22,974 nt of DNA from Acidimicrobiaceae bacterium UBA2093 (lineage in GTDB: Bacteria > Actinomycetota > Acidimicrobiia > Acidimicrobiales > Ilumatobacteraceae). Below, piece after piece: positions 8,049 to 15,508 of this stretch (its first letter is position 1; the number at the start of each line of letters is the position of its first letter). The DNA lies in assembly GCA_002331255.1 (NCBI GenBank), contig DCZD01000022.1:122761-145734 (forward strand), read 5' to 3'. The translations under genes and the position numbers were made by a program. The notes under the pieces are model-generated. The model saw only the letters and a program-made list of their open reading frames with translations. It did not search any database and was not told where the DNA came from.

Positions 8049-10000
8049 TCAGCTCGGTCTAGAGCCGCCAAGATTCGCGGAGTAAGTCGAGTGCCGCGCA
8101 GATCGCCAAGCACTGAACACACGATGTTTGCGTCGACTAATGGTGTCGCGAGAATCATGTCGATTTCATCATCGCTCACAATCGAAGTGTCTGGCACGCC
8201 CGCTGCCCGTGCAGCCTGCGTACGCCATGCCGTGAGCGCATCACGCCGAGGCTGTGGGGACTTTCGTCGCGTCATGGACCGGCGACGTACATCGTCTGGT
8301 GGTGGCGCGGGAGTCCACTCGCCAGTGGGGACACCCCGCAGTAGTGGGCTTGGTCCAGCACGTTTTCCGTGTCGCAGATCGCCCCAGCTGATCAACAACC
8401 GATCTGCTGCGCGGGTGCAGGCCACATAGGCAAGGCGAGCCTCTTCACGTTTTGCCTCATCAGTTCGGGCACTTGAGTGGGGAAGCAGGCCTGGCTCAAC
8501 GCCGGCAAGGACCACCGCGGGCCATTCTCGACCCTTGGCTGCATGAAAGGTGAGCACCTCAACCCCGTGCTCCTCAGTCGGGCGACCTATGCCGTTGAAC
8601 CATGAGGCAAAAGTTCGACCGTCGACGAGGCCTTGACGGTTCTCGTCGAGATACTCGCGAACCTTGAGAGCAACATCGCGCACTGCCTGCTGCACGATCA
8701 ACTCACCGTCGTCATCGAAAGTTTCCTGATCGAGAACGTCACTTGACCATGCGGTCATGGCATGACGTGAGCCAAGTGCTGAGACCTCCGATAGCGCTGC
8801 TTGTTCTGCTTGCCCGAGCCGCCCCTCTTTCAGGGGAACGTCGTTTGCGACAAGGGCCCGCGAAATGTTTGTGGCCAACTGGTTCGTGCGTGCAAGAACA
8901 GCAATTGAATTCCAAGTAAGTCCGTCAGCGACCAAGCCCTTGACATGTGCCGTGATGGTGCGCAGTTCATCGTCATCATCGCGGCACCGGAGCAAGTCGA
9001 CGGGCCTGCCATCGTTTCTACGCGAGAAGGCGTCAGCAATCTGAGATCCGTTGGCCAGCATGTGCACAGCGGCGTTCACCACTTGTGGAGAGCATCGATA
9101 GTTCGATGGCAAATGTATGACGGTGGCTGCAGTCATGATGCCCGGTAGATCATCGAACAGAGAATTGTCTGCGCCATTGAATCCGTAGATTGCCTGGTTC
9201 GGGTCGCCGACGAGAAAGACGTCTGGGCGTTCCCCGAGAAGCAACTGCAGGAAGGCGTACTGCAATGGGTTCATATCCTGGGCTTCATCGACATGCACAT
9301 GTCGAAATTGCCATCGGATGGACTCGGCGAATTGGGGTTGATCCTGTGCCTCACGCACGACGAGCGAGATCATGTCATTCATGTCGAGCACTCCGCGCTT
9401 GCGCTTCAAGTTCTCGTACGCATGGAACACCTCGGCAAAAGCATCGATGGTCATCTTGAGGCGCCATTGACTCGGTTGAAGACGCTTGACGACGTCTGCG
9501 GGAGAGAGCAGGCGAGCGTGGGCCCAGTCGATCATGTTCAAGATGTCGTAGGTCTCGTCCCCGGGCCTCTCAGTGCCTCGTGCGGCCGACAAGAGGGCGT
9601 GTCGATTATTGAGCACATTCGGCATCGACTTTCCTTGGTCCTCGCGACGTTGACGAAGTAGCGAGAGGGCGATGGCGTGGAACGTGCCAGCCGTGACGAG
9701 GTTCGCTTCTCGCTCGGTGTCGCCGGTCAGCGCTCGAAGGCGCCGCCGAAGTTCACCTGCGGCTTGACGTGTAAATGTGATCGCGAGCACATGGCGTGCT
9801 GTCGCTGTCTCTGTGTCGAGTCGCCACGCGATACGTCGTGTCAACACGGTGGTCTTGCCAGACCCCGCGCCTGCGCGCACGACAACGACGCCCGCCGGTG
9901 TCGTGACGGCCTCGTACTGGTCTGGGTCGAGATCATCGAGTAACTGGTGTCGCCGACGCTGAGCGCGGAGGGGAAGCGCATCGACGTCGTTCACGGTCAT
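8030..10000 (-). CDS. uvrD2: UvrD/PcrA-family (SF1A) DNA helicase with C-terminal HRDC domain, UvrD2-like
   Basis: The product is 656 residues. SF1A motifs are in order: Q motif region DLDPDQYEAVTTP; Walker A RAGAGSGKTT (Lys49); HVHVDEAQDMNPLQ (Asp238); LVGDPNQAIYGFNGAD; LPSNYRCSPQVVN; LTFHAAKGREWPAVVLAGVE; and RLAYVACTRAADRLL. These define an ATP-driven 3'-5' helicase or translocase. The last 70 or so residues (LTAWRTQAARAAGVPDTSIV, then SDDEIDMIL and a small helical end) match an HRDC domain, the mark of actinobacterial UvrD2. The Cys-rich tetracysteine module known between the core and HRDC in mycobacterial UvrD2 is absent: only one Cys lies in that tail. The ATG at 9998-10000 is chosen because sequence beyond it is unlike a helicase and lies opposite the PH-domain gene. 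No Shine-Dalgarno is seen. Confidence 0.93.
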   Translation of the reverse strand: MTVNDVDALPLRAQRRRHQLLDDLDPDQYEAVTTPAGVVVVRAGAGSGKTTVLTRRIAWRLDTETATARHVLAITFTRQAAGELRRRLRALTGDTEREANLVTAGTFHAIALSLLRQRREDQGKSMPNVLNNRHALLSAARGTERPGDETYDILNMIDWAHARLLSPADVVKRLQPSQWRLKMTIDAFAEVFHAYENLKRKRGVLDMNDMISLVVREAQDQPQFAESIRWQFRHVHVDEAQDMNPLQYAFLQLLLGERPDVFLVGDPNQAIYGFNGADNSLFDDLPGIMTAATVIHLPSNYRCSPQVVNAAVHMLANGSQIADAFSRRNDGRPVDLLRCRDDDDELRTITAHVKGLVADGLTWNSIAVLARTNQLATNISRALVANDVPLKEGRLGQAEQAALSEVSALGSRHAMTAWSSDVLDQETFDDDGELIVQQAVRDVALKVREYLDENRQGLVDGRTFASWFNGIGRPTEEHGVEVLTFHAAKGREWPAVVLAGVEPGLLPHSSARTDEAKREEARLAYVACTRAADRLLISWGDLRHGKRAGPSPLLRGVPTGEWTPAPPPDDVRRRSMTRRKSPQPRRDALTAWRTQAARAAGVPDTSIVSDDEIDMILATPLVDANIVCSVLGDLRGTRLTPRILAALDRADQEADG

Positions 10001-10007
10001 GCAACTT

Positions 10008-10013
10008 AGGCGG
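10008..10013 (+). promoter_or_regulatory. Ribosome binding site of the PH-domain gene
   Basis: AGGCGG lies 8 bases before the ATG at 10022. It favours that start over the GTG at 10013, which it overlaps. Confidence 0.55.
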
Positions 10014-10021
10014 TGACTACC

Positions 10022-10660
10022 ATGAGCGCCATGCCGTTCCCAGCGCGCCTTTTGCACGATGACGAGGTCATCCAGCTCGACATAAATCCACACTGGTGGT
10101 ACTTGGGTTCCCCTGGCCTCACGACGGTTGCATGTCTGATCGGCGCACTCGTGGTGAATGCTCAGATCGACATCGCCTGGCTGAGGGACACGCTGTCGTA
10201 CGTCTTTTGGGCTGCGATGCTCGTCTCGGCCGCATGGCTCATCAAGCGAGCTGTCGAATGGCGCACCACATACCTGGTGCTCACGAATCAGCGACTCATC
10301 TATCGCCAGGGCGTGATTGCTCGCCAAGGTGTGGAGATGCTGTTGGAGAAGGTGTCGAATGTGAACTTCTCACAAACGGTTTTTCAGCGCATTGTGAAAG
10401 CCGGAAGTCTTCTCATCGAGTCGAGTGGCGAGCAAGGTCAGCAACAGATCGATGACATTCCCGATCCTGAAGCTGTTCAGAACATCATCCACTCGGCGGT
10501 TCTCATGCGAGTGCGTGCCTCCACGACCTTCTCTGCAGCACCGTCCGTCGGTTCAGATGACATTGTGAGCCAGCTGGAACGTCTCGAGGGGTTGCTTGAC
10601 CGTGGCACCATCACGCCTGCTGAATTCGAGCGACAGAAACATCGCCTACTCGGCGATTGA
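10022..10660 (+). CDS. Bacterial PH-domain (bPH2/YdbS-like) membrane protein with SHOCT-like tail
   Basis: The product is 212 residues. A short N-terminal part (LLHDDEVIQLDINPHWWYLG) leads into two membrane segments (about 30-48 and 58-78). Then comes a bacterial PH domain: TTYLVLTNQRLIYRQGVIAR, VEMLLEKVSNVNFSQTVFQR, GSLLIESSGEQG. The C-terminus (QLERLEGLLDRGTITPAEFE, then RQKHRLLGD) is a SHOCT-like short helical hairpin common at the ends of membrane and phage-type proteins. Family members are usually of unknown function at the cytoplasmic membrane. The start is fixed by AGGCGG at 10008. Only 21 bases separate it from the divergent helicase gene, and its 3' end overlaps galK by 15 bases. Confidence 0.85.
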   Translation: MSAMPFPARLLHDDEVIQLDINPHWWYLGSPGLTTVACLIGALVVNAQIDIAWLRDTLSYVFWAAMLVSAAWLIKRAVEWRTTYLVLTNQRLIYRQGVIARQGVEMLLEKVSNVNFSQTVFQRIVKAGSLLIESSGEQGQQQIDDIPDPEAVQNIIHSAVLMRVRASTTFSAAPSVGSDDIVSQLERLEGLLDRGTITPAEFERQKHRLLGD

Positions 10661-11629
10661 TGCTCCGTCGGCTGCGGACACCCGCCAACCCGGAACATTG
10701 ACGCCGCGCTCCACGAGCGCCACGACACAACCACCGAATCCGCCGCCAGTCATCCGTGCGCCGAAGACACCTGATGTACGACGAAGGTCATCAATAGTTG
10801 TGTCCATCTGCGAAGTTGACACTTCAAAGTCTGTTGAGAGGCTTCGATGACTGTCGTACATGAGCTCACCCGCAAGCGATATGTCACCTGAAGTGAGCGC
10901 AGTTGCGAAATCACGGACACGTGAGTTCTCGGAAATGACATGTCGTGCGCGACGCCGAATGACGTCATCACTGATGGTGCGAACAGATTCGACGTCGGCA
11001 TCTCGAAGTGGACCGATGATCTGTTCAGCCGTTGCGCATTGCGCGACGCGGTCGGAATACGCGCTACCTGCGAGTGTCCGTTCTGCGATGAATTGCACAA
11101 CGACATCTATCTCAGGTGGAAGCAGAACCGGAGCAACATCGAGAGAATCGCAGTCGATCAGCATCGCATGATTCGCTCGTCCAACGAGGCAGATCAGCTG
11201 GTCCATGATGCCGCACGGAACGCCGACAGCCCGTTGTTCTGCGCGTTGCATAATTCGAGCGAGATGGACACGCTCGGCCTCGGTCGTACACGGGGCGCCG
11301 CATGCAAGGGCAACGGCTACCTCAAGGGCGGCACTTGATGAGAGCCCAGCGCCGATGGGAAGCGTGGTCGTTAAGTTGCCGCGAATGACTGACGGGTTCA
11401 TCCCTGCATCTTGTAATTCCGCGAAAACCGCGTTGATGTATCGGGCAGTGTTCGAGTTCTCGACGGCACTGTCGATTTCAGGTGCGTTCAACTTCGGATC
11501 GGCCTCATAGGTCAATCGAGTCTCTAGGTTGATCGCCATCGGCAGGACAAGACCACCCGTGTAATCGGTGTGGTCCCCGATGAGGTTGACTCGGCCCGGG
11601 GCTCGAACGGTGCGCAATGACGCGGTCAT
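10646..11629 (-). CDS. galK: Galactokinase (GHMP kinase family)
   Basis: The product is 327 residues and would phosphorylate galactose at C1 in the Leloir pathway. All three GHMP motifs are seen: the galactokinase signature APGRVNLIGDHTDYTGG near the N-terminus, the phosphate loop LPIGAGLSSSAALEVAVALA, and GARMTGGGFGGCVVAL near the C-terminus. The catalytic Asp in CGIMDQL and the following LIDCDSL, RTLAGSAYSDR and RHVISENSRV agree closely with E. coli GalK. Two oddities stand out. The Glu of the usual GEHTDY signature is Asp here, and the chain is some 50 residues shorter than E. coli GalK (382), mostly between motifs 1 and 2 and at the C-terminus. No galT or galE is adjacent. The ATG at 11627-11629 has no clear ribosome binding site. 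Confidence 0.9.
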   Translation of the reverse strand: MTASLRTVRAPGRVNLIGDHTDYTGGLVLPMAINLETRLTYEADPKLNAPEIDSAVENSNTARYINAVFAELQDAGMNPSVIRGNLTTTLPIGAGLSSSAALEVAVALACGAPCTTEAERVHLARIMQRAEQRAVGVPCGIMDQLICLVGRANHAMLIDCDSLDVAPVLLPPEIDVVVQFIAERTLAGSAYSDRVAQCATAEQIIGPLRDADVESVRTISDDVIRRRARHVISENSRVRDFATALTSGDISLAGELMYDSHRSLSTDFEVSTSQMDTTIDDLRRTSGVFGARMTGGGFGGCVVALVERGVNVPGWRVSAADGASIAE

Positions 11630-11710
11630 GTGGCACAGACGGTATCGGTGAACGGTGCCGCCGTCGGTTCAGATTGACCCTGTGGGGTGGCAGCGGTGAG
11701 ACTGTCCTCC

Positions 11711-12589
11711 ATGCCTCGCGCCAGCCTCAGCCACGGCGTCGACATTGAGTTCGACACCTTTGGAAACCCGGAAAATCCTGCAATGTTGTGGATCATGGGC
11801 TTCACCGCCCAGATGATCGCGTGGCCGGAAGAATTCCTACAGCACTATGCAGATGAAGGTTTCTTTGTTATCCGCTTCGACAACCGTGACTGTGGGCTGT
11901 CGACGAAGTTGGACGGTGCTGTAGTCGACACCGATGCGGTGGTTGCAGCTGCACTCATGGAGACCGAGATGCCTCCAGTGCCGTACACGCTGCGTGACAT
12001 GGCAGCTGATGCGGTCGGCGTGCTTGACCATCTCAGTGTCGACAGGGCGCACATTATCGGCGCATCGATGGGCGGGATGATTGCCCAAGTACTCACCATT
12101 GAGCATCCGCACCGTGTGCTCACGCTTACGTCCATCATGTCTGTGTCGGGCGACCCGGCATATGGGCAGTCTCAACCAGAGGCTCTCGAGGCGCTCCTTG
12201 CACCTCCACCAGAGAGCCGCGAGGAATACATCGAGGGATCGAAGCGCTGGCTCGTGTGGCAATCAAAGAAACATGGCGACGTGCAGGTCAATCGTGAGCG
12301 GGCAGCGCGTGAATTTGACCGCATGTTCTACCCCGAAGGTGCGTCACGACAGCTCGCCGCCATCTATGCGAGTGGTCGTCGGAATGAACAGCTCGCACAG
12401 ATCAAGGTTCCGACGCTTGTCATGCACGGCCTTGATGACACGTTGCTTGATGTGAGCGGCGGAAAGCACACTGCAGAATTGATTCCGAACGCTCGTCTGT
12501 TGCTGGTCGAGGACATGGGGCACGACGTACCCGAGCCACTCTGGCCAATGTTCGTCGATGAGATCTCCAAGCACGCACGTCAAGTCTGA
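11711..12589 (+). CDS. Alpha/beta-hydrolase (RdmC-like esterase group)
   Basis: The product is 292 residues with a complete alpha/beta-hydrolase triad: nucleophile Ser119 in GASMGG, Asp242 or Asp243 in VMHGLDDTLL, and His271 in DMGHDVPEP. Upstream lie the oxyanion region LWIMGFTAQMIAWP and the strand FFVIRFDNRDCGLS. The last motif (DNRDxGxS) is typical of the group that includes aclacinomycin methylesterase RdmC and many uncharacterised actinobacterial hydrolases. The substrate is not predictable. The ATG at 11711 gives the usual short leader (MPRASLSHGVDIEFDTFG); GTG codons at 11687 and 11696 are alternatives. It opens a plus-strand run and is followed after 10 bases by the AMACR gene. Confidence 0.88.
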   Translation: MPRASLSHGVDIEFDTFGNPENPAMLWIMGFTAQMIAWPEEFLQHYADEGFFVIRFDNRDCGLSTKLDGAVVDTDAVVAAALMETEMPPVPYTLRDMAADAVGVLDHLSVDRAHIIGASMGGMIAQVLTIEHPHRVLTLTSIMSVSGDPAYGQSQPEALEALLAPPPESREEYIEGSKRWLVWQSKKHGDVQVNRERAAREFDRMFYPEGASRQLAAIYASGRRNEQLAQIKVPTLVMHGLDDTLLDVSGGKHTAELIPNARLLLVEDMGHDVPEPLWPMFVDEISKHARQV

Positions 12590-12599
12590 GGTACACGTC

Positions 12600-13751
12600 A
12601 TGGCAGGACCACTTAGCGGATATCGCATCATTGAAATCGCCGGAATTGGACCGGGTCCGTTCGCGGCAATGTTGCTTGCCGATCTAGGCGCAGAGGTCAT
12701 TCGCGTCGAGCGTGCACAGGCGGTGCAGGGCCCTGCACCTGAGGAGCCATTCTTTGACTTGCTCCAACGTGGTCGTCGAAACGTGGCGCTCGACTTGAAA
12801 AACCCTGATGGAGTTGAAGCGCTGTTGCAACTTGTGCAAAAAGCCGACGCAATCATCGAAGGTTTTCGACCCGGCGTCATGGAGCGTCTCGGCGTCGGCC
12901 CTGAGAAATGTCTTGCCCGTAACCCAAAGATCGTGTTCGGTCGTATGACCGGCTGGGGGCAAGAAGGCTGGTACTCGCAGGCCGCAGGTCACGACATCAA
13001 CTACATCTCACTTGCAGGCGCACTCGCACATTTTGCACGTGCAGGCGAGCCACCAGTGCCGCCGCTCAACATGGTGGGCGACTTCGGTGGTGGGGGCATG
13101 TTCTTGGCCCTCGGAATCGTCGCTGCACTATTGGAAGCTCAGAAGTCTGGTGAGGGCCAGGTCGTTGACGCGGCCATGGTCGATGGGACCGCGGTACTCA
13201 TGACGTTCTTCTGGGCGTTTAAGAGCGTCGGGCTTCACGACGAGAACAAGCCCGGCACCAATCTCCTGGATACTGGTGCACATTTCTACGACGTGTACGA
13301 ATGCAAAGACGGCAAGTACGTGTCGATAGGTTCCATCGAGCCACAGTTCTACGCCGAGCTATTGCGACTGAGCGGTCTCGATTCCGACCCTGATTTCTCT
13401 GCGCAGATGGACCGGTCAAAGTGGCCCGTTCTGAAGGAAAAGGTGCAAGCAGTTTTCGCCACAAAGACACGTGATGAGTGGTGCGCAATCATGGAAGCGA
13501 CGGATGTGTGTTTCGCGCCCGTGCTCACCATGAGTGAAGCGGCAGAGCATCGACACAATGTCGAACGGGGAACCTTCGTTGAATCTCATGGGCGTTTACA
13601 GCCCGCGCCAGCTCCACGTTTCTCGCGGACGAAACCCGCACTTGACTTGGCCCCGGCTCATCCCGGACAGCACACTCGCCGAGTACTAGAGAGTTGGGGC
13701 ATCACAAATGTTGATGCTCTTCTCTCCTCGGGCGCGGCGCGTCAGGCCTGA
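12600..13751 (+). CDS. mcr: Alpha-methylacyl-CoA racemase (CaiB/BaiF family III CoA-transferase fold)
   Basis: The product is 383 residues, close to Mycobacterium tuberculosis MCR in length and, as I recall it, in sequence along most of the chain. It opens MAGPLSGYRIIEIAGIGPGP and contains DLGAEVIRVER, EGFRPGVMERLGVGPE and GRMTGWGQ. The catalytic set of AMACR is present: His131 in GHDINY, Asp161 in GDFGGGG and Glu247 in SIEPQF, with spacing as in MCR. The enzyme inverts the alpha-methyl centre of 2-methylacyl-CoA so that branched acids and sterol side chains can enter beta-oxidation. The ATG at 12600 follows GAGG; an earlier in-frame start at 12558 would overlap the hydrolase gene. The next gene starts 3 bases after the stop. 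Confidence 0.93.
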   Translation: MAGPLSGYRIIEIAGIGPGPFAAMLLADLGAEVIRVERAQAVQGPAPEEPFFDLLQRGRRNVALDLKNPDGVEALLQLVQKADAIIEGFRPGVMERLGVGPEKCLARNPKIVFGRMTGWGQEGWYSQAAGHDINYISLAGALAHFARAGEPPVPPLNMVGDFGGGGMFLALGIVAALLEAQKSGEGQVVDAAMVDGTAVLMTFFWAFKSVGLHDENKPGTNLLDTGAHFYDVYECKDGKYVSIGSIEPQFYAELLRLSGLDSDPDFSAQMDRSKWPVLKEKVQAVFATKTRDEWCAIMEATDVCFAPVLTMSEAAEHRHNVERGTFVESHGRLQPAPAPRFSRTKPALDLAPAHPGQHTRRVLESWGITNVDALLSSGAARQA

Positions 13752-13754
13752 TAC

Positions 13755-14555
13755 GTGGGAACCCTCGTCTGTCTTCACGCGCATCCTGACGATGAATGCA
13801 TCTCGACCGGGGGCACCATCGCTCGGGCTGCAGCAGAAGGACATCGCGTGGTTCTTGTCGTTGCGACGAACGGTGACCATGGTGAAGTGCCCGCTGACTT
13901 GGCGGCCGGCGAGACGCTCGTCGAACGACGACGTAACGAGACGTTGGCATCAGCAGCCACGCTCGGCGTGCATCGAGTCGAATGGCTCGGGTACGAAGAC
14001 AGTGGAATGACAGGTTGGGCGCAGAACGCGAACACCGGTGCATTCATGAATGCTGATCTTGACGAGGCTGCGACTCGTCTGGCGACGATCTTGCGCGAAG
14101 AGAATGCTGACGTGCTTACTTGTTATGACTGGCACGGTGGCTATGGCCACCCCGACCACGTCATGGTGCACAAAGTGGGTCATCTTGCAGCAGAACTTGT
14201 CGGCACGGTGAAGGTGTACGAAGCGACGATGAATCGTGATCGCATGCGCGCGCTGATCTCAATGGCGCGAGAGATGGGCATGATTCCAGAGGGTGAGGAC
14301 GACTTCGACCCAGATGGCCCAGCAGACGATGGTCATCCGATGGGTTCGACAGAAAATGAAATCACCATCGGTGTCGACATCCAGAAGTACGCATCGCTGA
14401 AGCGCAAAGCGATGGGATGTCATGCGAGCCAATTGTCTGACTCCGGTTTCTTTCTCGCCATGGATGAAGAACGGTTCACGATGGCGTTTGGTCATGAATG
14501 GTTCATCGACCCGACAATCGGTGGCCCGGTGCGTGACGGATGGTTGTTCTCGTGA
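13755..14555 (+). CDS. PIG-L family (LmbE-like) zinc-dependent deacetylase/amidase
   Basis: The product is 266 residues with the two zinc motifs of the PIG-L fold: HAHPDDE at the N-terminus (His10, Asp13, general base Asp12) and GYGHPDHVMVH (His132 to His135). Between them lies the usual Rossmann-like region VVLVVATNGDHGE and ETLASAATLGVHRVEWLGYEDSGM. The family removes acetyl groups from N-acetylglucosamine-type sugars or cleaves related amides; actinobacterial members include MshB and Mca of mycothiol metabolism. This protein might belong there, but nothing here fixes the substrate. The GTG at 13755 places the conserved motif right after the start. Its stop overlaps the next gene by 4 bases (GTGA), implying coupled translation. 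Confidence 0.88.
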   Translation: MGTLVCLHAHPDDECISTGGTIARAAAEGHRVVLVVATNGDHGEVPADLAAGETLVERRRNETLASAATLGVHRVEWLGYEDSGMTGWAQNANTGAFMNADLDEAATRLATILREENADVLTCYDWHGGYGHPDHVMVHKVGHLAAELVGTVKVYEATMNRDRMRALISMAREMGMIPEGEDDFDPDGPADDGHPMGSTENEITIGVDIQKYASLKRKAMGCHASQLSDSGFFLAMDEERFTMAFGHEWFIDPTIGGPVRDGWLFS

Positions 14556-15118
14556 CTCGGCTCTACTTGGTGCGCCATGGTCGTGCTGCGGCAGGGTGGA
14601 ATGTCGACCCAGACCCGTCGCTCGACGATGTCGGTCATCGGCAGGCCGCTGACGTAGCGGAGGTGCTTGCGTCGTTTGTTCCGATGCGCATCGTCTCGAG
14701 CCCACTGCAACGTTGTCAACAGACAGCGCGACACTTGGCAGAGAAGTGGGATGCGGATGTGCGCATCGAACCGGGTGTGGGAGAAATTCCTTCGCCACCC
14801 GACCACACCATGGAGACAAGGGTCGAATGGCTGCGGGAGGCGATGCGTGGAACTTGGCAAGACGTCGCGCGAACGTCTGGTGCTCACTATCTCGCGTATC
14901 GCGATGAGGTCGTGACATCACTTCGACAGATGACCGAGGGCACAGTGATTTTTAGTCACTTCATCGCCATCAACGTGGTGATCGGCGCAGCTATTGGGGA
15001 TGACCGTCTGGTCATCGCGAGTCTCGACAACTGTTCCGTCACCGAGGTGGTCGTTGGAAACGATGGTTCTCTAGCAATCGATGCGATTGGTCGCGAGGCG
15101 GACACTCTCATTAGGTAG
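14552..15118 (+). CDS. Histidine phosphatase superfamily (phosphoglycerate mutase-like) protein
   Basis: The product is 188 residues. The phospho-accepting motif YLVRHG (Arg8, His9, Gly10) is at the very N-terminus. SPLQRCQQTA supplies the second Arg and FSHFIAIN supplies the second catalytic His (His136). Acidic residues around EIPSPPD may give the general acid. These are the features of branch 1 histidine phosphatases, which range from phosphoglycerate mutase to small-molecule phosphatases. The substrate is unknown. The GTG at 14552 overlaps the TGA of the PIG-L gene (GTGA); the ATG at 14540 would add four residues and a longer overlap. Confidence 0.88.
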   Translation: MTRLYLVRHGRAAAGWNVDPDPSLDDVGHRQAADVAEVLASFVPMRIVSSPLQRCQQTARHLAEKWDADVRIEPGVGEIPSPPDHTMETRVEWLREAMRGTWQDVARTSGAHYLAYRDEVVTSLRQMTEGTVIFSHFIAINVVIGAAIGDDRLVIASLDNCSVTEVVVGNDGSLAIDAIGREADTLIR

Positions 15119-15129
15119 CGTGAGGAACC

Positions 15130-15504
15130 GTGCTTGCATTAATGGTTAGTGACATCCACAACTCGTGGGCATGGGTCGTCATCATCGGCAATGCACTGGC
15201 TGGGGTCTGGGCGCTTGCTGCTCATAAAGTTCAGGCGCTTCGAAGTCGCGCCCTTTGGTGGTACACCGCAGTGGCTGAACTCACCGTGTTTGTTCAGGTG
15301 ATCCTGGGTGTGGTCATGGTGAACAAGTACAAGCTCGAATTCCCTGCATTTCACGCGTTCTACGGTTTCGTAGCCATCATCGCAGTCGCCATTTTGTACT
15401 CGTACCGAGCGCAACTGAAGAGCCGCGTGTACTTGTTGTACGGGTGGGGCGGTTTGTTCTTAATGGGTCTTGGCATCCGAGCGATGCTCGTCGGCCAGGC
15501 GTGA
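15130..15504 (+). CDS. Small four-helix membrane protein of unknown function
   Basis: I do not recognise this family with certainty. The product is 124 residues with four predicted membrane helices at about 13-31, 44-64, 74-92 and 103-121. Loops are short and carry positive charges (HKVQALRSR, YRAQLKSR). Polar residues sit in or at the edge of helices: His10, His32, Glu50, Gln56 and His75 (PAFHAFYGF). A pattern of paired histidines in a four-helix bundle recalls small haem b proteins, but this is only a guess. The GTG at 15130 follows GAGGA closely; the ATG at 15142 is an alternative. It is the last gene of the plus-strand run that starts at 11711. It converges on pckG with 4 bases between stops and no terminator. 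Confidence 0.75.
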   Translation: MLALMVSDIHNSWAWVVIIGNALAGVWALAAHKVQALRSRALWWYTAVAELTVFVQVILGVVMVNKYKLEFPAFHAFYGFVAIIAVAILYSYRAQLKSRVYLLYGWGGLFLMGLGIRAMLVGQA

Positions 15505-15508
15505 CGGC

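Noticed and set aside
10001..10327. N-terminal extension of the helicase frame by 109 residues
   Set aside because: The added sequence has no helicase features, lies opposite the PH-domain gene, and the ATG at 10000 gives the normal family start.
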